Assembly (NCBI RefSeq): GCF_900104695.1
Contig: NZ_FNSW01000001.1
Coordinates: 2,976,001-3,040,000, forward strand
DNA: 64,000 nt
From: Paenibacillus sp. GP183
GTDB taxonomy: Bacteria; Bacillota; Bacilli; Paenibacillales; NBRC-103111
Direction of reading: 5' to 3'
Position numbers and translations under genes: made by a program. The notes beneath the pieces were generated by a model. It was not told the DNA's origin, searched no databases, and saw nothing but the letters and a program-made list of their open reading frames with translations. Positions 33,948 to 42,191 of this stretch are shown in pieces; position 1 is the stretch's first letter; every line of letters starts with the position of its first letter.

Positions 33948-35852
33948 TTATCTTTTTTTGTATAGCTTTCTTAAATATTTCAAGCTATTAATCACAGGAC
34001 GTGGCAAATATTTCTTTAATTTAACTTTAATTTGATCTTTCCAGGATACATCTAGCAAAAAATTACTTTGTAAATTTTGAACCATATGATAATGATAGGT
34101 TGGGCCATATTTATTAAAATATTGGACATTAATTTCTCGCAACATATAGTAAAGATTAGTAATTTCTATTTTTGCAAAAGAATCGGATAGAACCCAGGCA
34201 GGATAATAACCTTCGTGTTGTGCCACATAAGGGTAGATTCGTTCAATAGCATGTAAAATTGTTCCATCCGTTTTATTGGGTTCTTTTGGAAAATCATCAA
34301 ATTTCCAATCATAGAGAATCAATGTCTTTAAAGCCTTTGGTCTAAACCAAAACATAGTTCCTAATGGAGCTATAGGCTCTTTATAACTATTAATATCAAC
34401 ATCTAATTTCAGTTTCCTAGCTAAATCTCTTGTTATCTCAAAATTAATTGTCCATTCAAGACCGATTGTCATATAAAATTCTCCATGATAAGGCGGTGGT
34501 GGAGATAACATACCAAGACGCGGATTTTCTTCGAAAGTATTAATAATATTCTCTACAAATACTCTATTTTTCAGAATATTCTCAAAGCACTTATAAGAAA
34601 ATGACTCTCCTTTGATATGTGGATCTAATTGATTTGTTTTTTTATCATGTGCAAAGCAAACATAATCGTAGTCAAGTATAAAATCCTTACAAGCAACTAA
34701 TAGAGCACTTATATCTCTTCCTCGATTTGGGACTAAACGTACTTCAATTTTAGCACATTCCATATCTTCAAATGCTCTTTCAATCAGAAGCTTCTTTTGC
34801 TCAGAATTTGTCGTAATATAAACATCAGTTTCTGGAGGCATTGCCCTTGCATAATTAAGGCAATATTCAATTAAATCTTCGAAATAGATATGCATAATCA
34901 GCGCAATTTTATTTCTTTTGATAGGAAGCTTATCTTTTATATCAGAAGATGATGTTGATAATACATAATTATGATGCAATGCACGTTTTATATCTGTCTG
35001 ATTACAAGTACGGAGTATATTATCCCATATTAGATTAAAATCATATAATGATTGATTCACCAAATAATTGTAAATCTCAACGGATTGCTCACCAGTTGAA
35101 TTATTGAGAAAATCAGCAATATGATGAAAGAAACTTCTTCTTTTCAAAATTGGGCATTTTCTATTTTTCACCATTTCCAAGGGCATCATTAGTAAAGGAT
35201 GATACACATGTTTAACTAAATCATCAGTGTTGATATAAACATCCCACGAATAACCTTTATCATTAAAATCTTTAGTGAAAATAGCTTCATGATAACCTAT
35301 TGCACCTTCATAGGATTTAATTTCAGGCATGTTTTCCCAGTAAAATTTAAATTCATAACTACTTAACATATTTTTTCGAATTGCGATAAAATGTGATTGA
35401 ATATGTTCAGGAATATATTTATACTTTATTGTACCAAACGGGTCCCCTTTTTCGTACTTGTGATATTTTGTAATTCCCCAAAAATCAACATCTCGTTTAT
35501 CCATTTCGTCAAACATATCTTTAAAAGGGAAAAACGGTCCGAATATAGTGAAGTTAAATAATATTACTTCATCAAAATCAGCTAACTTTTCCCAGCCATA
35601 TAGTTCCATGCCTTGTTTGTAAGCCCAAACATCAAAACCAACGTTATCTCTAACAAAAATATTATTTGTACTTTTGTTCAGTTTCACTCTGCCTTCTGGA
35701 GTCAATTTCCCATTACATACAACTAACAAATCACTGACATTTTTCTTCATATCATCTAAAAGGATCGTAATATAATCATCCACAATTCCTTGCTCATCAT
35801 AAAAAAAGAAAATTCCCAATCTTTTAACGTTTATTTTTCCAGATAATAACAT
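33948..35852 (-). CDS. RgpF-family rhamnan synthesis glycosyltransferase
   Basis: 634 residues from the ATG at 35852, with TAGGAG eight bases upstream. The Rhamnan synthesis protein F family has a repeating pattern: RLGIFFFYDEQGIVDDYI and DNVGFDVWAYKQGM in the N-terminal half, then a second half with RGRDISALLVACKDF and YVCFAHDKKTN. In streptococcal RgpF and related proteins it extends or modifies the rhamnan backbone. WsaF of the S-layer glycan locus is a different rhamnosyltransferase, so this points to rhamnan-type chemistry. It starts one base after the epimerase stop codon and is translationally coupled. An upstream start inside the epimerase (35885) is possible. Confidence 0.87.
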   Translation of the reverse strand: MLLSGKINVKRLGIFFFYDEQGIVDDYITILLDDMKKNVSDLLVVCNGKLTPEGRVKLNKSTNNIFVRDNVGFDVWAYKQGMELYGWEKLADFDEVILFNFTIFGPFFPFKDMFDEMDKRDVDFWGITKYHKYEKGDPFGTIKYKYIPEHIQSHFIAIRKNMLSSYEFKFYWENMPEIKSYEGAIGYHEAIFTKDFNDKGYSWDVYINTDDLVKHVYHPLLMMPLEMVKNRKCPILKRRSFFHHIADFLNNSTGEQSVEIYNYLVNQSLYDFNLIWDNILRTCNQTDIKRALHHNYVLSTSSSDIKDKLPIKRNKIALIMHIYFEDLIEYCLNYARAMPPETDVYITTNSEQKKLLIERAFEDMECAKIEVRLVPNRGRDISALLVACKDFILDYDYVCFAHDKKTNQLDPHIKGESFSYKCFENILKNRVFVENIINTFEENPRLGMLSPPPPYHGEFYMTIGLEWTINFEITRDLARKLKLDVDINSYKEPIAPLGTMFWFRPKALKTLILYDWKFDDFPKEPNKTDGTILHAIERIYPYVAQHEGYYPAWVLSDSFAKIEITNLYYMLREINVQYFNKYGPTYHYHMVQNLQSNFLLDVSWKDQIKVKLKKYLPRPVINSLKYLRKLYKKR

Positions 35853-35853
35853 T

Positions 35854-36753
35854 CTATTTGCTCCTAATTCCTGATTGGGATTCACTACTATAAATCGTAT
35901 CCTTAGAATAATTACTATTTTTTATTATTTTTTTAATTTTCTCATTACTCCCCCATATTGCAGGAGAATCATAAGGTCGATCGGGAAAAGCGCCGTACTG
36001 AAGTTTAATTTTGAATTCATTTTTAATCAGAAAGTTTTCTACCATTTCCCTCAACGCTACAGGAACACCGGAACAACAATTAATAATTCCGTTTATCTCG
36101 GTTTGTAGGCTACTCATTGCTATTTGATTAGATAACTCTTCAACCGAAATAAAATCGTACATGTTTTTTCCAGTCGTGAATGGAAATATCTCTTTCCCTT
36201 CATCTTCTGCTTGAATTATTTTAGCAAAAATCGAATTATTCTTTGTATCATCACCATATATGTAATATGCACGTAACCATTGGAATACTACATCTTTATC
36301 TTTTAATAACACATTTAATGATTGACGTAAGGTATTTTTTGCAATGCCATAATACGAGTAAGGATTTGTTGGAGTATCTTCATTAATTTCTCCTATATAG
36401 TATCCTACCTCGTGCATAGTTCCCATAACTGTTATATGCTTAAGCCCACCATTAACCATATTCTTAATGAATTTATAATGAGCATGAAGATTTTGCATAT
36501 GAGATTCTGCATTATGAACAAAACCATCTTTCCATGCCATATGCAAACAAACATCAGGTTTCCCAAGATCTTCATAGATCGTTTCATTATTTGCGAAGAT
36601 ATCAACTTCTAATGTTTCCGCTCGATTATCAATTTCCTTTTTAGATGAATCAATTGTTCGAACAACAATACCTAGGTCTAATAAAGTTTTGACTACATGA
36701 CGCCCGATATACCCTCCGGCTCCAGTTACTACTACCGATTTGATGTTGGACAT
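35854..36753 (-). CDS. NAD-dependent epimerase/dehydratase (extended SDR)
   Basis: 299 residues. The N-terminal Rossmann motif VVVTGAGGYIGRHV binds NAD(P). The catalytic pair is in YSYYGIAKN (Tyr-x-x-x-Lys, about residues 141-149), and HITVMGTMHEVG supplies the Ser/Thr position. The extended-SDR family makes nucleotide-sugar epimers, reductases or dehydratases. With rmlABCD already complete, this protein could modify the rhamnose-type sugar (for example 6-deoxytalose or similar), but the product is not determined. It directly precedes the rhamnan transferase gene and follows the ABC transporter. Confidence 0.85.
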   Translation of the reverse strand: MSNIKSVVVTGAGGYIGRHVVKTLLDLGIVVRTIDSSKKEIDNRAETLEVDIFANNETIYEDLGKPDVCLHMAWKDGFVHNAESHMQNLHAHYKFIKNMVNGGLKHITVMGTMHEVGYYIGEINEDTPTNPYSYYGIAKNTLRQSLNVLLKDKDVVFQWLRAYYIYGDDTKNNSIFAKIIQAEDEGKEIFPFTTGKNMYDFISVEELSNQIAMSSLQTEINGIINCCSGVPVALREMVENFLIKNEFKIKLQYGAFPDRPYDSPAIWGSNEKIKKIIKNSNYSKDTIYSSESQSGIRSK

Positions 36754-36786
36754 ATATTACACTCTCCTGGTAAATGAGTTATAAAC

Positions 36787-37524
36787 TTAATTCCAATTGT
36801 TCGTGTATGCTTCACAAACGTCATCTATCGTGCCTGCTGCTACAACTTTCCCTTTATTTATCCATACACCATTTTTACAAACTTTCTTTACTTGATCGAG
36901 TGAGTGGGAAACAAGGATCAGAGTCGTTCCATTCGAAGTCATTTCGCTCATTCTTTTCTCACACTTCTCCTGAAATTCCATATCTCCAACTGATAATATT
37001 TCATCAACAATTAGTACATCAGGTTTCACTATAGTCGCTATCGAAAAGCCCAACCTAGCAATCATCCCAGAAGAATAGTTTTTCAGTGGTACATCCACAA
37101 AATCATAAAGCTCAGAAAAATCAATAATTTCATTGAATTTCTCTAGTAGGAACTTCTTTGAATATCCAAGTACAGCGCCATTGAGAAATACATTTTCTCG
37201 TGCAGTAAGCTCCATATCGAACCCAGCACCCAGTTCTAATAATGGAGCTATATTACCACGAGTAACTACTTTGCCTAATGTTGGTTTGAATATGCCAGAT
37301 ATAATTTTTAACACAGTACTTTTACCAGAACCATTACCACCTAATATTGCAAAAGAATCTCCCATTTCAACATTAAAGGAGACGTTTTTTAAAGCATAAA
37401 ATTCATCATGTTTCAAATCTTTTTTTAACAATTTTATTAAGTATTCTTTGAGTGAATCAATCTTTTCTTTACCAAGATAAAACCGCATTGAAACATCTGT
37501 AACCTCAACTGCATATTGCTTCAT
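36787..37524 (-). CDS. ABC transporter ATP-binding protein, polysaccharide export (Wzt-like)
   Basis: 245 residues. Walker A GGNGSGKST (about residue 61), signature YSSGM, Walker B VLIVDEILSVGD and the H-loop SHS are present. The N-terminus MKQYAVEVTDVSMRFYLGKEK and FYALKNVSF match RfbE/Wzt/TagH. It lacks the extra C-terminal carbohydrate-binding domain of long Wzt proteins, so chain-length recognition must use another component or none. It forms an exporter with the permease encoded 28 bases upstream and moves the undecaprenyl-linked glycan from the cytoplasm to the outside. Confidence 0.92.
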   Translation of the reverse strand: MKQYAVEVTDVSMRFYLGKEKIDSLKEYLIKLLKKDLKHDEFYALKNVSFNVEMGDSFAILGGNGSGKSTVLKIISGIFKPTLGKVVTRGNIAPLLELGAGFDMELTARENVFLNGAVLGYSKKFLLEKFNEIIDFSELYDFVDVPLKNYSSGMIARLGFSIATIVKPDVLIVDEILSVGDMEFQEKCEKRMSEMTSNGTTLILVSHSLDQVKKVCKNGVWINKGKVVAAGTIDDVCEAYTNNWN

Positions 37525-37552
37525 AGACTTAACCCTTCCATAAGGAGTTTAT

Positions 37553-38326
37553 TTAAATATAGAGAACAAATTTATTTTGATTTCTATAGAAAATGAAAAG
37601 TCCTACCGCCATTGATAACAATGAGTAGATGATACATATAATGTTGTTTTGGAATGTCGGTAATTGATCGTACAAAACTATATCACGAAATGCTTCAACA
37701 AAATAATACATTGGATTGGAATAAATAATTGATCTTACATATTCAGGAACTGCATTTACAGGATAGATAATAGGAGTTAGGTACATCCAAGCTGAAAGTA
37801 ATACACTATAAAGATGAAGCATATCTCTAAAATACACGGCCAAAACCGACAATATTAGGCCAATTCCTATTGAGAAGATAAGAATATAGAATAGTGGCAA
37901 TGGAAACAGAAGAATTATTGGTGAAACTTTAACTCCCGTAACAACAATGACGATCAGTAATGCAATTAGTGAGAAAACTAATGTTATGAAAGAAGAAAGC
38001 ACTCTTGAAATAGGGAACATATATTTAGGAATATATACTTTTCTAATAAGTGCCCCACCACTCAATATAGAACTCATTGACATGGATGTGGCTTCAGAAA
38101 AGAAATTAAAAATAATTTGTCCAGACAGAAGATAGACTGGAAAATTAGGTATATCAAATTTAAAAATATTTGAGAAAACTGCGGATAAAACAATCATCAT
38201 CAAAAGTGGATTTAGCAAACTCCATAAATATCCCAAAAATGAACGACGATACTTTATCTTTAAATCCCGAATAACAAATTCTCTCAATAATCCTTTATAC
38301 CGCCAAAAATTATGAATATACCTCAT
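37553..38326 (-). CDS. ABC-2 type polysaccharide export permease (Wzm-like)
   Basis: 257 residues, six helices with the ABC-2 topology. REFVIRDLKIKYRRSFLGY and LWSLLNPLLMMIVLSAVFSN are the N-terminal Wzm/RfbD/TagG block, and MYLTPIIYPVNAVPEYVR is the hallmark of the polysaccharide-export subfamily. It pairs with the ATPase immediately downstream on the same strand. Together they make this an ABC-transporter-dependent pathway, not a Wzx/Wzy one. Confidence 0.92.
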   Translation of the reverse strand: MRYIHNFWRYKGLLREFVIRDLKIKYRRSFLGYLWSLLNPLLMMIVLSAVFSNIFKFDIPNFPVYLLSGQIIFNFFSEATSMSMSSILSGGALIRKVYIPKYMFPISRVLSSFITLVFSLIALLIVIVVTGVKVSPIILLFPLPLFYILIFSIGIGLILSVLAVYFRDMLHLYSVLLSAWMYLTPIIYPVNAVPEYVRSIIYSNPMYYFVEAFRDIVLYDQLPTFQNNIICIIYSLLSMAVGLFIFYRNQNKFVLYI

Positions 38327-38358
38327 ATCATTATCTTTCCTTAATATTTATTTTTAGC

Positions 38359-39207
38359 TTATAGTGCAGATATTTTTCTTAAGTATCTTGTCAATGCATT
38401 TTTCCAATCTGGCAAGTGATCAAAACCAGCAATATCTAGACTTTTCTTTGAAAGTCTTGAATTTCGAGGTCTGACTGCGATTGTTGGAAATTGTTCCGAA
38501 GTAATGAAATTTACTTTAGTTGTTATTCCTGCTTGACGAAATATTTCTACTGCAAATTCTGCCCAACTGCAATATCCTTCGTTTGTAGCATGATATATGC
38601 CATATTTTTCAGTACTAATCATATTAACTATAAGAGAAGCTAAATCTTCTGTAAATGTCGGTGAACCTATCTGGTCTGCTACAACATTAATAGAATGCTT
38701 CTCTTTACTCAACTCTAGCATTCTATTCACAAAGTTATTACCGTTTGTCCCATATGCCCAAGAAGTTCTAATAATAAAATGTTTTTGCACTTTATTTACG
38801 ATTGCTCTTTCTCCTTCAAGCTTTGATTGTCCATATATAGACATCGGTTTCGTTTGTGAATCAATTTCATATGGCTCTGATTCTTTACCCGAAAAGACAT
38901 AATCAGTGCTAATATAAACCAGCTTTGCATCAATTTCTTTACAGATTATTGCAATAGTAGCAGTAACACCGACATTAATTTCACGACATTTTTCTATTTC
39001 ATTTTCAGCTAAATCTACTTCAGTGTATGCAGCGCAATGGACCACAACATCCGGTAGATATTCGTGTAAATATTTTACTGTAAACTCGATATCAGCTAAA
39101 TCAAAATCTTCTCTACTAACACCACAACATTCTATTCCTTGTGATTTTAAACTCTTTATCACATCATGGCCAAGCTGTCCATTTGCACCGGTAACTAAGA
39201 TTCTCAT
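38359..39207 (-). CDS. rmlD: dTDP-4-dehydrorhamnose reductase
   Basis: 282 residues. N-terminal NADPH site MRILVTGANGQLGHDVI, catalytic YGQSKLEGE (Tyr-x-x-x-Lys, about 130), and FIIRTSWAYGTNGNNFV and ARPRNSRLSK, all typical of RmlD. It catalyses the last step to dTDP-L-rhamnose. It is the fourth gene of the rmlA-rmlC-rmlB-rmlD set, all on the minus strand and close together. The product should feed the rhamnan transferases of this locus. The permease gene follows 32 bases beyond it. Confidence 0.95.
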   Translation of the reverse strand: MRILVTGANGQLGHDVIKSLKSQGIECCGVSREDFDLADIEFTVKYLHEYLPDVVVHCAAYTEVDLAENEIEKCREINVGVTATIAIICKEIDAKLVYISTDYVFSGKESEPYEIDSQTKPMSIYGQSKLEGERAIVNKVQKHFIIRTSWAYGTNGNNFVNRMLELSKEKHSINVVADQIGSPTFTEDLASLIVNMISTEKYGIYHATNEGYCSWAEFAVEIFRQAGITTKVNFITSEQFPTIAVRPRNSRLSKKSLDIAGFDHLPDWKNALTRYLRKISAL

Positions 39208-39233
39208 TTTTAGATATCTCCTATGGAAGACTT

Positions 39234-40298
39234 CTACTCTTTTAAAATTTCGGTGTATAGTTTCTCATATTCACCACTCTTCACTTTATCTAGCCATTCT
39301 TTATGTTCTATATACCACCGGATTGTTTTTCGGATACCCTCTTCGAACATTATGACAGGTTCCCATCCTAATTCATTTTTTATCTTACTTGCATCTATGG
39401 CATACCTACGATCATGTCCAAGTCTATCCTCAACATATTTTATCAAGCTTGAAGGTTTATTAAGTTCTTCAAGTATTAACTTTACGATTTCAATATTTGC
39501 ATGTTCATTATGACCACCAATATTATAGACTTCACCAGGTTTTGCCTGATGCAGTACTAAATCTATAGCTCTACAGTGATCCTCCACATAAAGCCAATCT
39601 CTGATGTTCATACCATCTCCATATACTGGAAGGTGTTTATCTTCTAGTGCATTAGAAATCATCAAAGGTATTAATTTTTCCGGAAATTGATAAGGACCAT
39701 AATTATTGGAACAACGAGTAATATTCACATTTAAACCGTAAGTCTCATGATAAGCTCTTACGAACATATCTGCAGAAGCCTTGCTTGCTGAATATGGACT
39801 ATTAGGTGCTAAAGGTGTTGATTCAGTAAAATATCCTTTCGGACCTAACGATCCATATACCTCATCTGTCGAAACTTGAAGAAATTTAAAGCGTATTTGT
39901 TCATCCGTTATCTCCCAGTGCTTTTTGCAGGCATCCAACAATACCTGAGTTCCTTCGATATTTGTTTTTAGAAATACTTGTGGATTGGAAATACTTCGGT
40001 CTACGTGGGATTCTGCCGCGAAATTAATTACAAATGTAGGATTATGCTCAACAAAGATTGAATGTATAAGAACACTGTCACAAATATCACCTTTTATAAA
40101 CATATACTGCTTATGATTAACAATTGATTTAAGCGTATCCAGATTACCAGCATAAGTTAAGGAATCAACATTAATAATACGATAACTAGGATATTTATTA
40201 AGCATATAATAAATAAAGTTACTACCAATAAAGCCAGCTCCACCTGTTACTAACAAAGTCATATTTTCTGTCTCTTTATAATCAACAATTTCCGACAT
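39234..40298 (-). CDS. rmlB: dTDP-glucose 4,6-dehydratase
   Basis: 354 residues. The NAD site is LLVTGGAGFIGSNFIYYML; catalytic residues lie in STDEVYGSLG (Thr/Asp/Glu) and PYSASKASAD (Tyr-x-x-x-Lys). RmlB makes dTDP-4-keto-6-deoxyglucose from dTDP-glucose. The ATG at 40298 has GGAGG nine bases upstream, so the 12 extra N-terminal residues are plausible. It lies between rmlC and rmlD, with 26- to 30-base gaps, and is certainly cotranscribed with them. Confidence 0.95.
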   Translation of the reverse strand: MSEIVDYKETENMTLLVTGGAGFIGSNFIYYMLNKYPSYRIINVDSLTYAGNLDTLKSIVNHKQYMFIKGDICDSVLIHSIFVEHNPTFVINFAAESHVDRSISNPQVFLKTNIEGTQVLLDACKKHWEITDEQIRFKFLQVSTDEVYGSLGPKGYFTESTPLAPNSPYSASKASADMFVRAYHETYGLNVNITRCSNNYGPYQFPEKLIPLMISNALEDKHLPVYGDGMNIRDWLYVEDHCRAIDLVLHQAKPGEVYNIGGHNEHANIEIVKLILEELNKPSSLIKYVEDRLGHDRRYAIDASKIKNELGWEPVIMFEEGIRKTIRWYIEHKEWLDKVKSGEYEKLYTEILKE

Positions 40299-40328
40299 AT
40301 GTTTTTTCCTCCAGTTTTTACAAAAAAA

Positions 40329-40889
40329 TTATAGATTTTGTTCAGCAAGCGTTTTTAGACTCATATCCTTATCTGATAAGAGTACTTCTTGCAAATGATG
40401 AATTGGCCATTCAACATTAATTTCCGGGTCATTCCAAAGAACGCCACCCTCATATTCTGGATGATAAAAATCTGTGCATTTATAAGCAAAGACAGCTTCT
40501 TTAGATAACACTAGAAATCCATGCGCAAATCCCTCAGGAACATAAAATTGTTTATTATTTTCGCCTGTCAAAATAACCCCGTGCCATTTCTTATATGTTG
40601 GTGAATCTTTTCTTAAATCAACGGCAACATCAAATACCTCTCCTGATAGCACGCGCACCAATTTACCTTGAGGATACTTTTTCTGAAAATGGAGCCCCCT
40701 AAGTACACCCTCCCGCGATTTCGATTGGTTATCTTGAACATATGATGTAGGTACTCCTGCAGCTTTGAAATTATTCTCATTATAAGTCTCCATAAAATAT
40801 CCACGATGATCACCGAAAACTTTCGGCTCTATAATAACCAATCCATTTATATCTGTTTTTGTAATTTGAAATTGCCCCACTTGAACCAT
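40329..40889 (-). CDS. rmlC: dTDP-4-dehydrorhamnose 3,5-epimerase
   Basis: 186 residues, standard length. GVLRGLHFQKKYPQGKLVRV carries the catalytic histidine, and VPEGFAHGFLVLS and YKCTDFYHPEYEGGVLWND are the conserved cupin strands. It epimerises C3 and C5 of the RmlB product. It begins 13 bases after rmlA and precedes rmlB by about 30 bases. Confidence 0.95.
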   Translation of the reverse strand: MVQVGQFQITKTDINGLVIIEPKVFGDHRGYFMETYNENNFKAAGVPTSYVQDNQSKSREGVLRGLHFQKKYPQGKLVRVLSGEVFDVAVDLRKDSPTYKKWHGVILTGENNKQFYVPEGFAHGFLVLSKEAVFAYKCTDFYHPEYEGGVLWNDPEINVEWPIHHLQEVLLSDKDMSLKTLAEQNL

Positions 40890-40902
40890 CCTTTTATTTG
40901 TA

Positions 40903-41775
40903 TTAATTAAAACCTTCTGCTACTTGAATCAAATATTGTCCATATTCCGTTTTTAATAAAGGTTGAGCTAATTGAATTAAGTGATCCTTAGAAATATATT
41001 TTTTCTTAAATGCTATCTCTTCAATACAAGCGATATATAAACCTTGTCGTTTCTGTACTGCTTCAACAAAGTTACTTGCTTCAAGCATGGTATCGTGAGT
41101 TCCTGTATCCATCCATGCCATACCTCTACCGAGAAGTTTTACATTTAACATCCCTTTTTGTAGATAAGTATTGTTGACTTCAGTAATCTCTAATTCATTA
41201 CGAGCCGAAGGTTTGATACTTTTTGCAATCTCAACAACTTGATTATCATAAAAATAAAGACCAGGCACAGCATAGTGTGATTTTGGTTCCAGAGGTTTTT
41301 CTTCTATCGATAATACTTTGCCATTCTCATCATATTCAATTACACCATACGCTTGAGGATTTTTCACAAAATAACCGAATATCGTAGCTCCTTCATCCAT
41401 ATGGGCTGCTTCTTCTAAAATCCGTCCAAAACTTTGACCATAAAATATATTATCTCCTAAAATTAAAGCAACTGAATCTTTTCCAATAAATTTCTCACCA
41501 ATAATAAAAGCCTCAGCAAGTCCATTAGGAAGCTCTTGAACTTCATAAGATAAACTTAATCCTAAATCAGATCCATCTCCAAACAACTCTTCAAAAATTT
41601 TAATATCTCTTGGTGTTGAAATGATTAAAATTTCCTGAATGCCTGCTAGCATTAATACTGACAGAGGGTAATAGATCATTGGCTTATCATATACCGGAAC
41701 AATTTGTTTAGAAATAGCTTTTGTTATTGGGTATAATCTTGTTCCAGATCCTCCCGCCAAAATAATTCCTTTCAT
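40903..41775 (-). CDS. rmlA: Glucose-1-phosphate thymidylyltransferase
   Basis: 290 residues. [20 protein letters not shown] is the dTTP-binding signature, [21 protein letters not shown] and [12 protein letters not shown] the sugar-binding and metal sites. It makes dTDP-glucose from glucose-1-phosphate and dTTP. It is the first gene of the long minus-strand glycan operon (rmlA-C-B-D, wzm, wzt, epimerase, rgpF, MBOAT, AlgJ), so the promoter should lie in 41776-42191. The C-terminal helix ending in AEGFN is normal for RmlA. Confidence 0.95.
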   Translation of the reverse strand: MKGIILAGGSGTRLYPITKAISKQIVPVYDKPMIYYPLSVLMLAGIQEILIISTPRDIKIFEELFGDGSDLGLSLSYEVQELPNGLAEAFIIGEKFIGKDSVALILGDNIFYGQSFGRILEEAAHMDEGATIFGYFVKNPQAYGVIEYDENGKVLSIEEKPLEPKSHYAVPGLYFYDNQVVEIAKSIKPSARNELEITEVNNTYLQKGMLNVKLLGRGMAWMDTGTHDTMLEASNFVEAVQKRQGLYIACIEEIAFKKKYISKDHLIQLAQPLLKTEYGQYLIQVAEGFN

Positions 41776-42191
41776 GTAAAAACTCCTTTTAATAATCTTT
41801 TAAGAACTCCCTTAATGAACCTTAAGAACAACTTCATCTATTTTAAATTCTATAGTTAAGTAAGAACCATACATAAAATTGGGAGGCAAGTTAACAATTA
41901 TTTGGCCCCCTTCCAGTTGTAAAACCAACTCTACTGAAATGGTATGGTATCTCTCCGTTCAAAAGGTCCTCTTTTGAATATACAATAACCATGCTCTGAT
42001 AGTATCATTATTTATTGAATCGTTATAATAGGGATTATTGTCTTATAAAATCTAGTTTCATTAGTAATTTACAATTCGACAAATACCGCCACTATTCCTC
42101 CTTTATCCACCACATCAAAATCACTAATTGGCACAATCCCCCGTATATGATAAGATATTGTCGTAATTCGGGAAGGAAGGGAACCATACAA
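41776..42191. other. Divergent promoter region between rmlA and the ligase-like gene, with an 8-bp inverted repeat
   Basis: The 416-base gap must contain promoters for both strands. TTCAAAAG (41958-41965) and CTTTTGAA (41971-41978) form a perfect inverted repeat around GTCCT, a candidate operator or hairpin. On the plus strand, TATAAT at 42024-42029 is a perfect -10 hexamer, with no clear -35 box. A frame upstream of 42192 stays open from 42015 but lacks a ribosome site and is not included in the ligase gene. Confidence 0.45.
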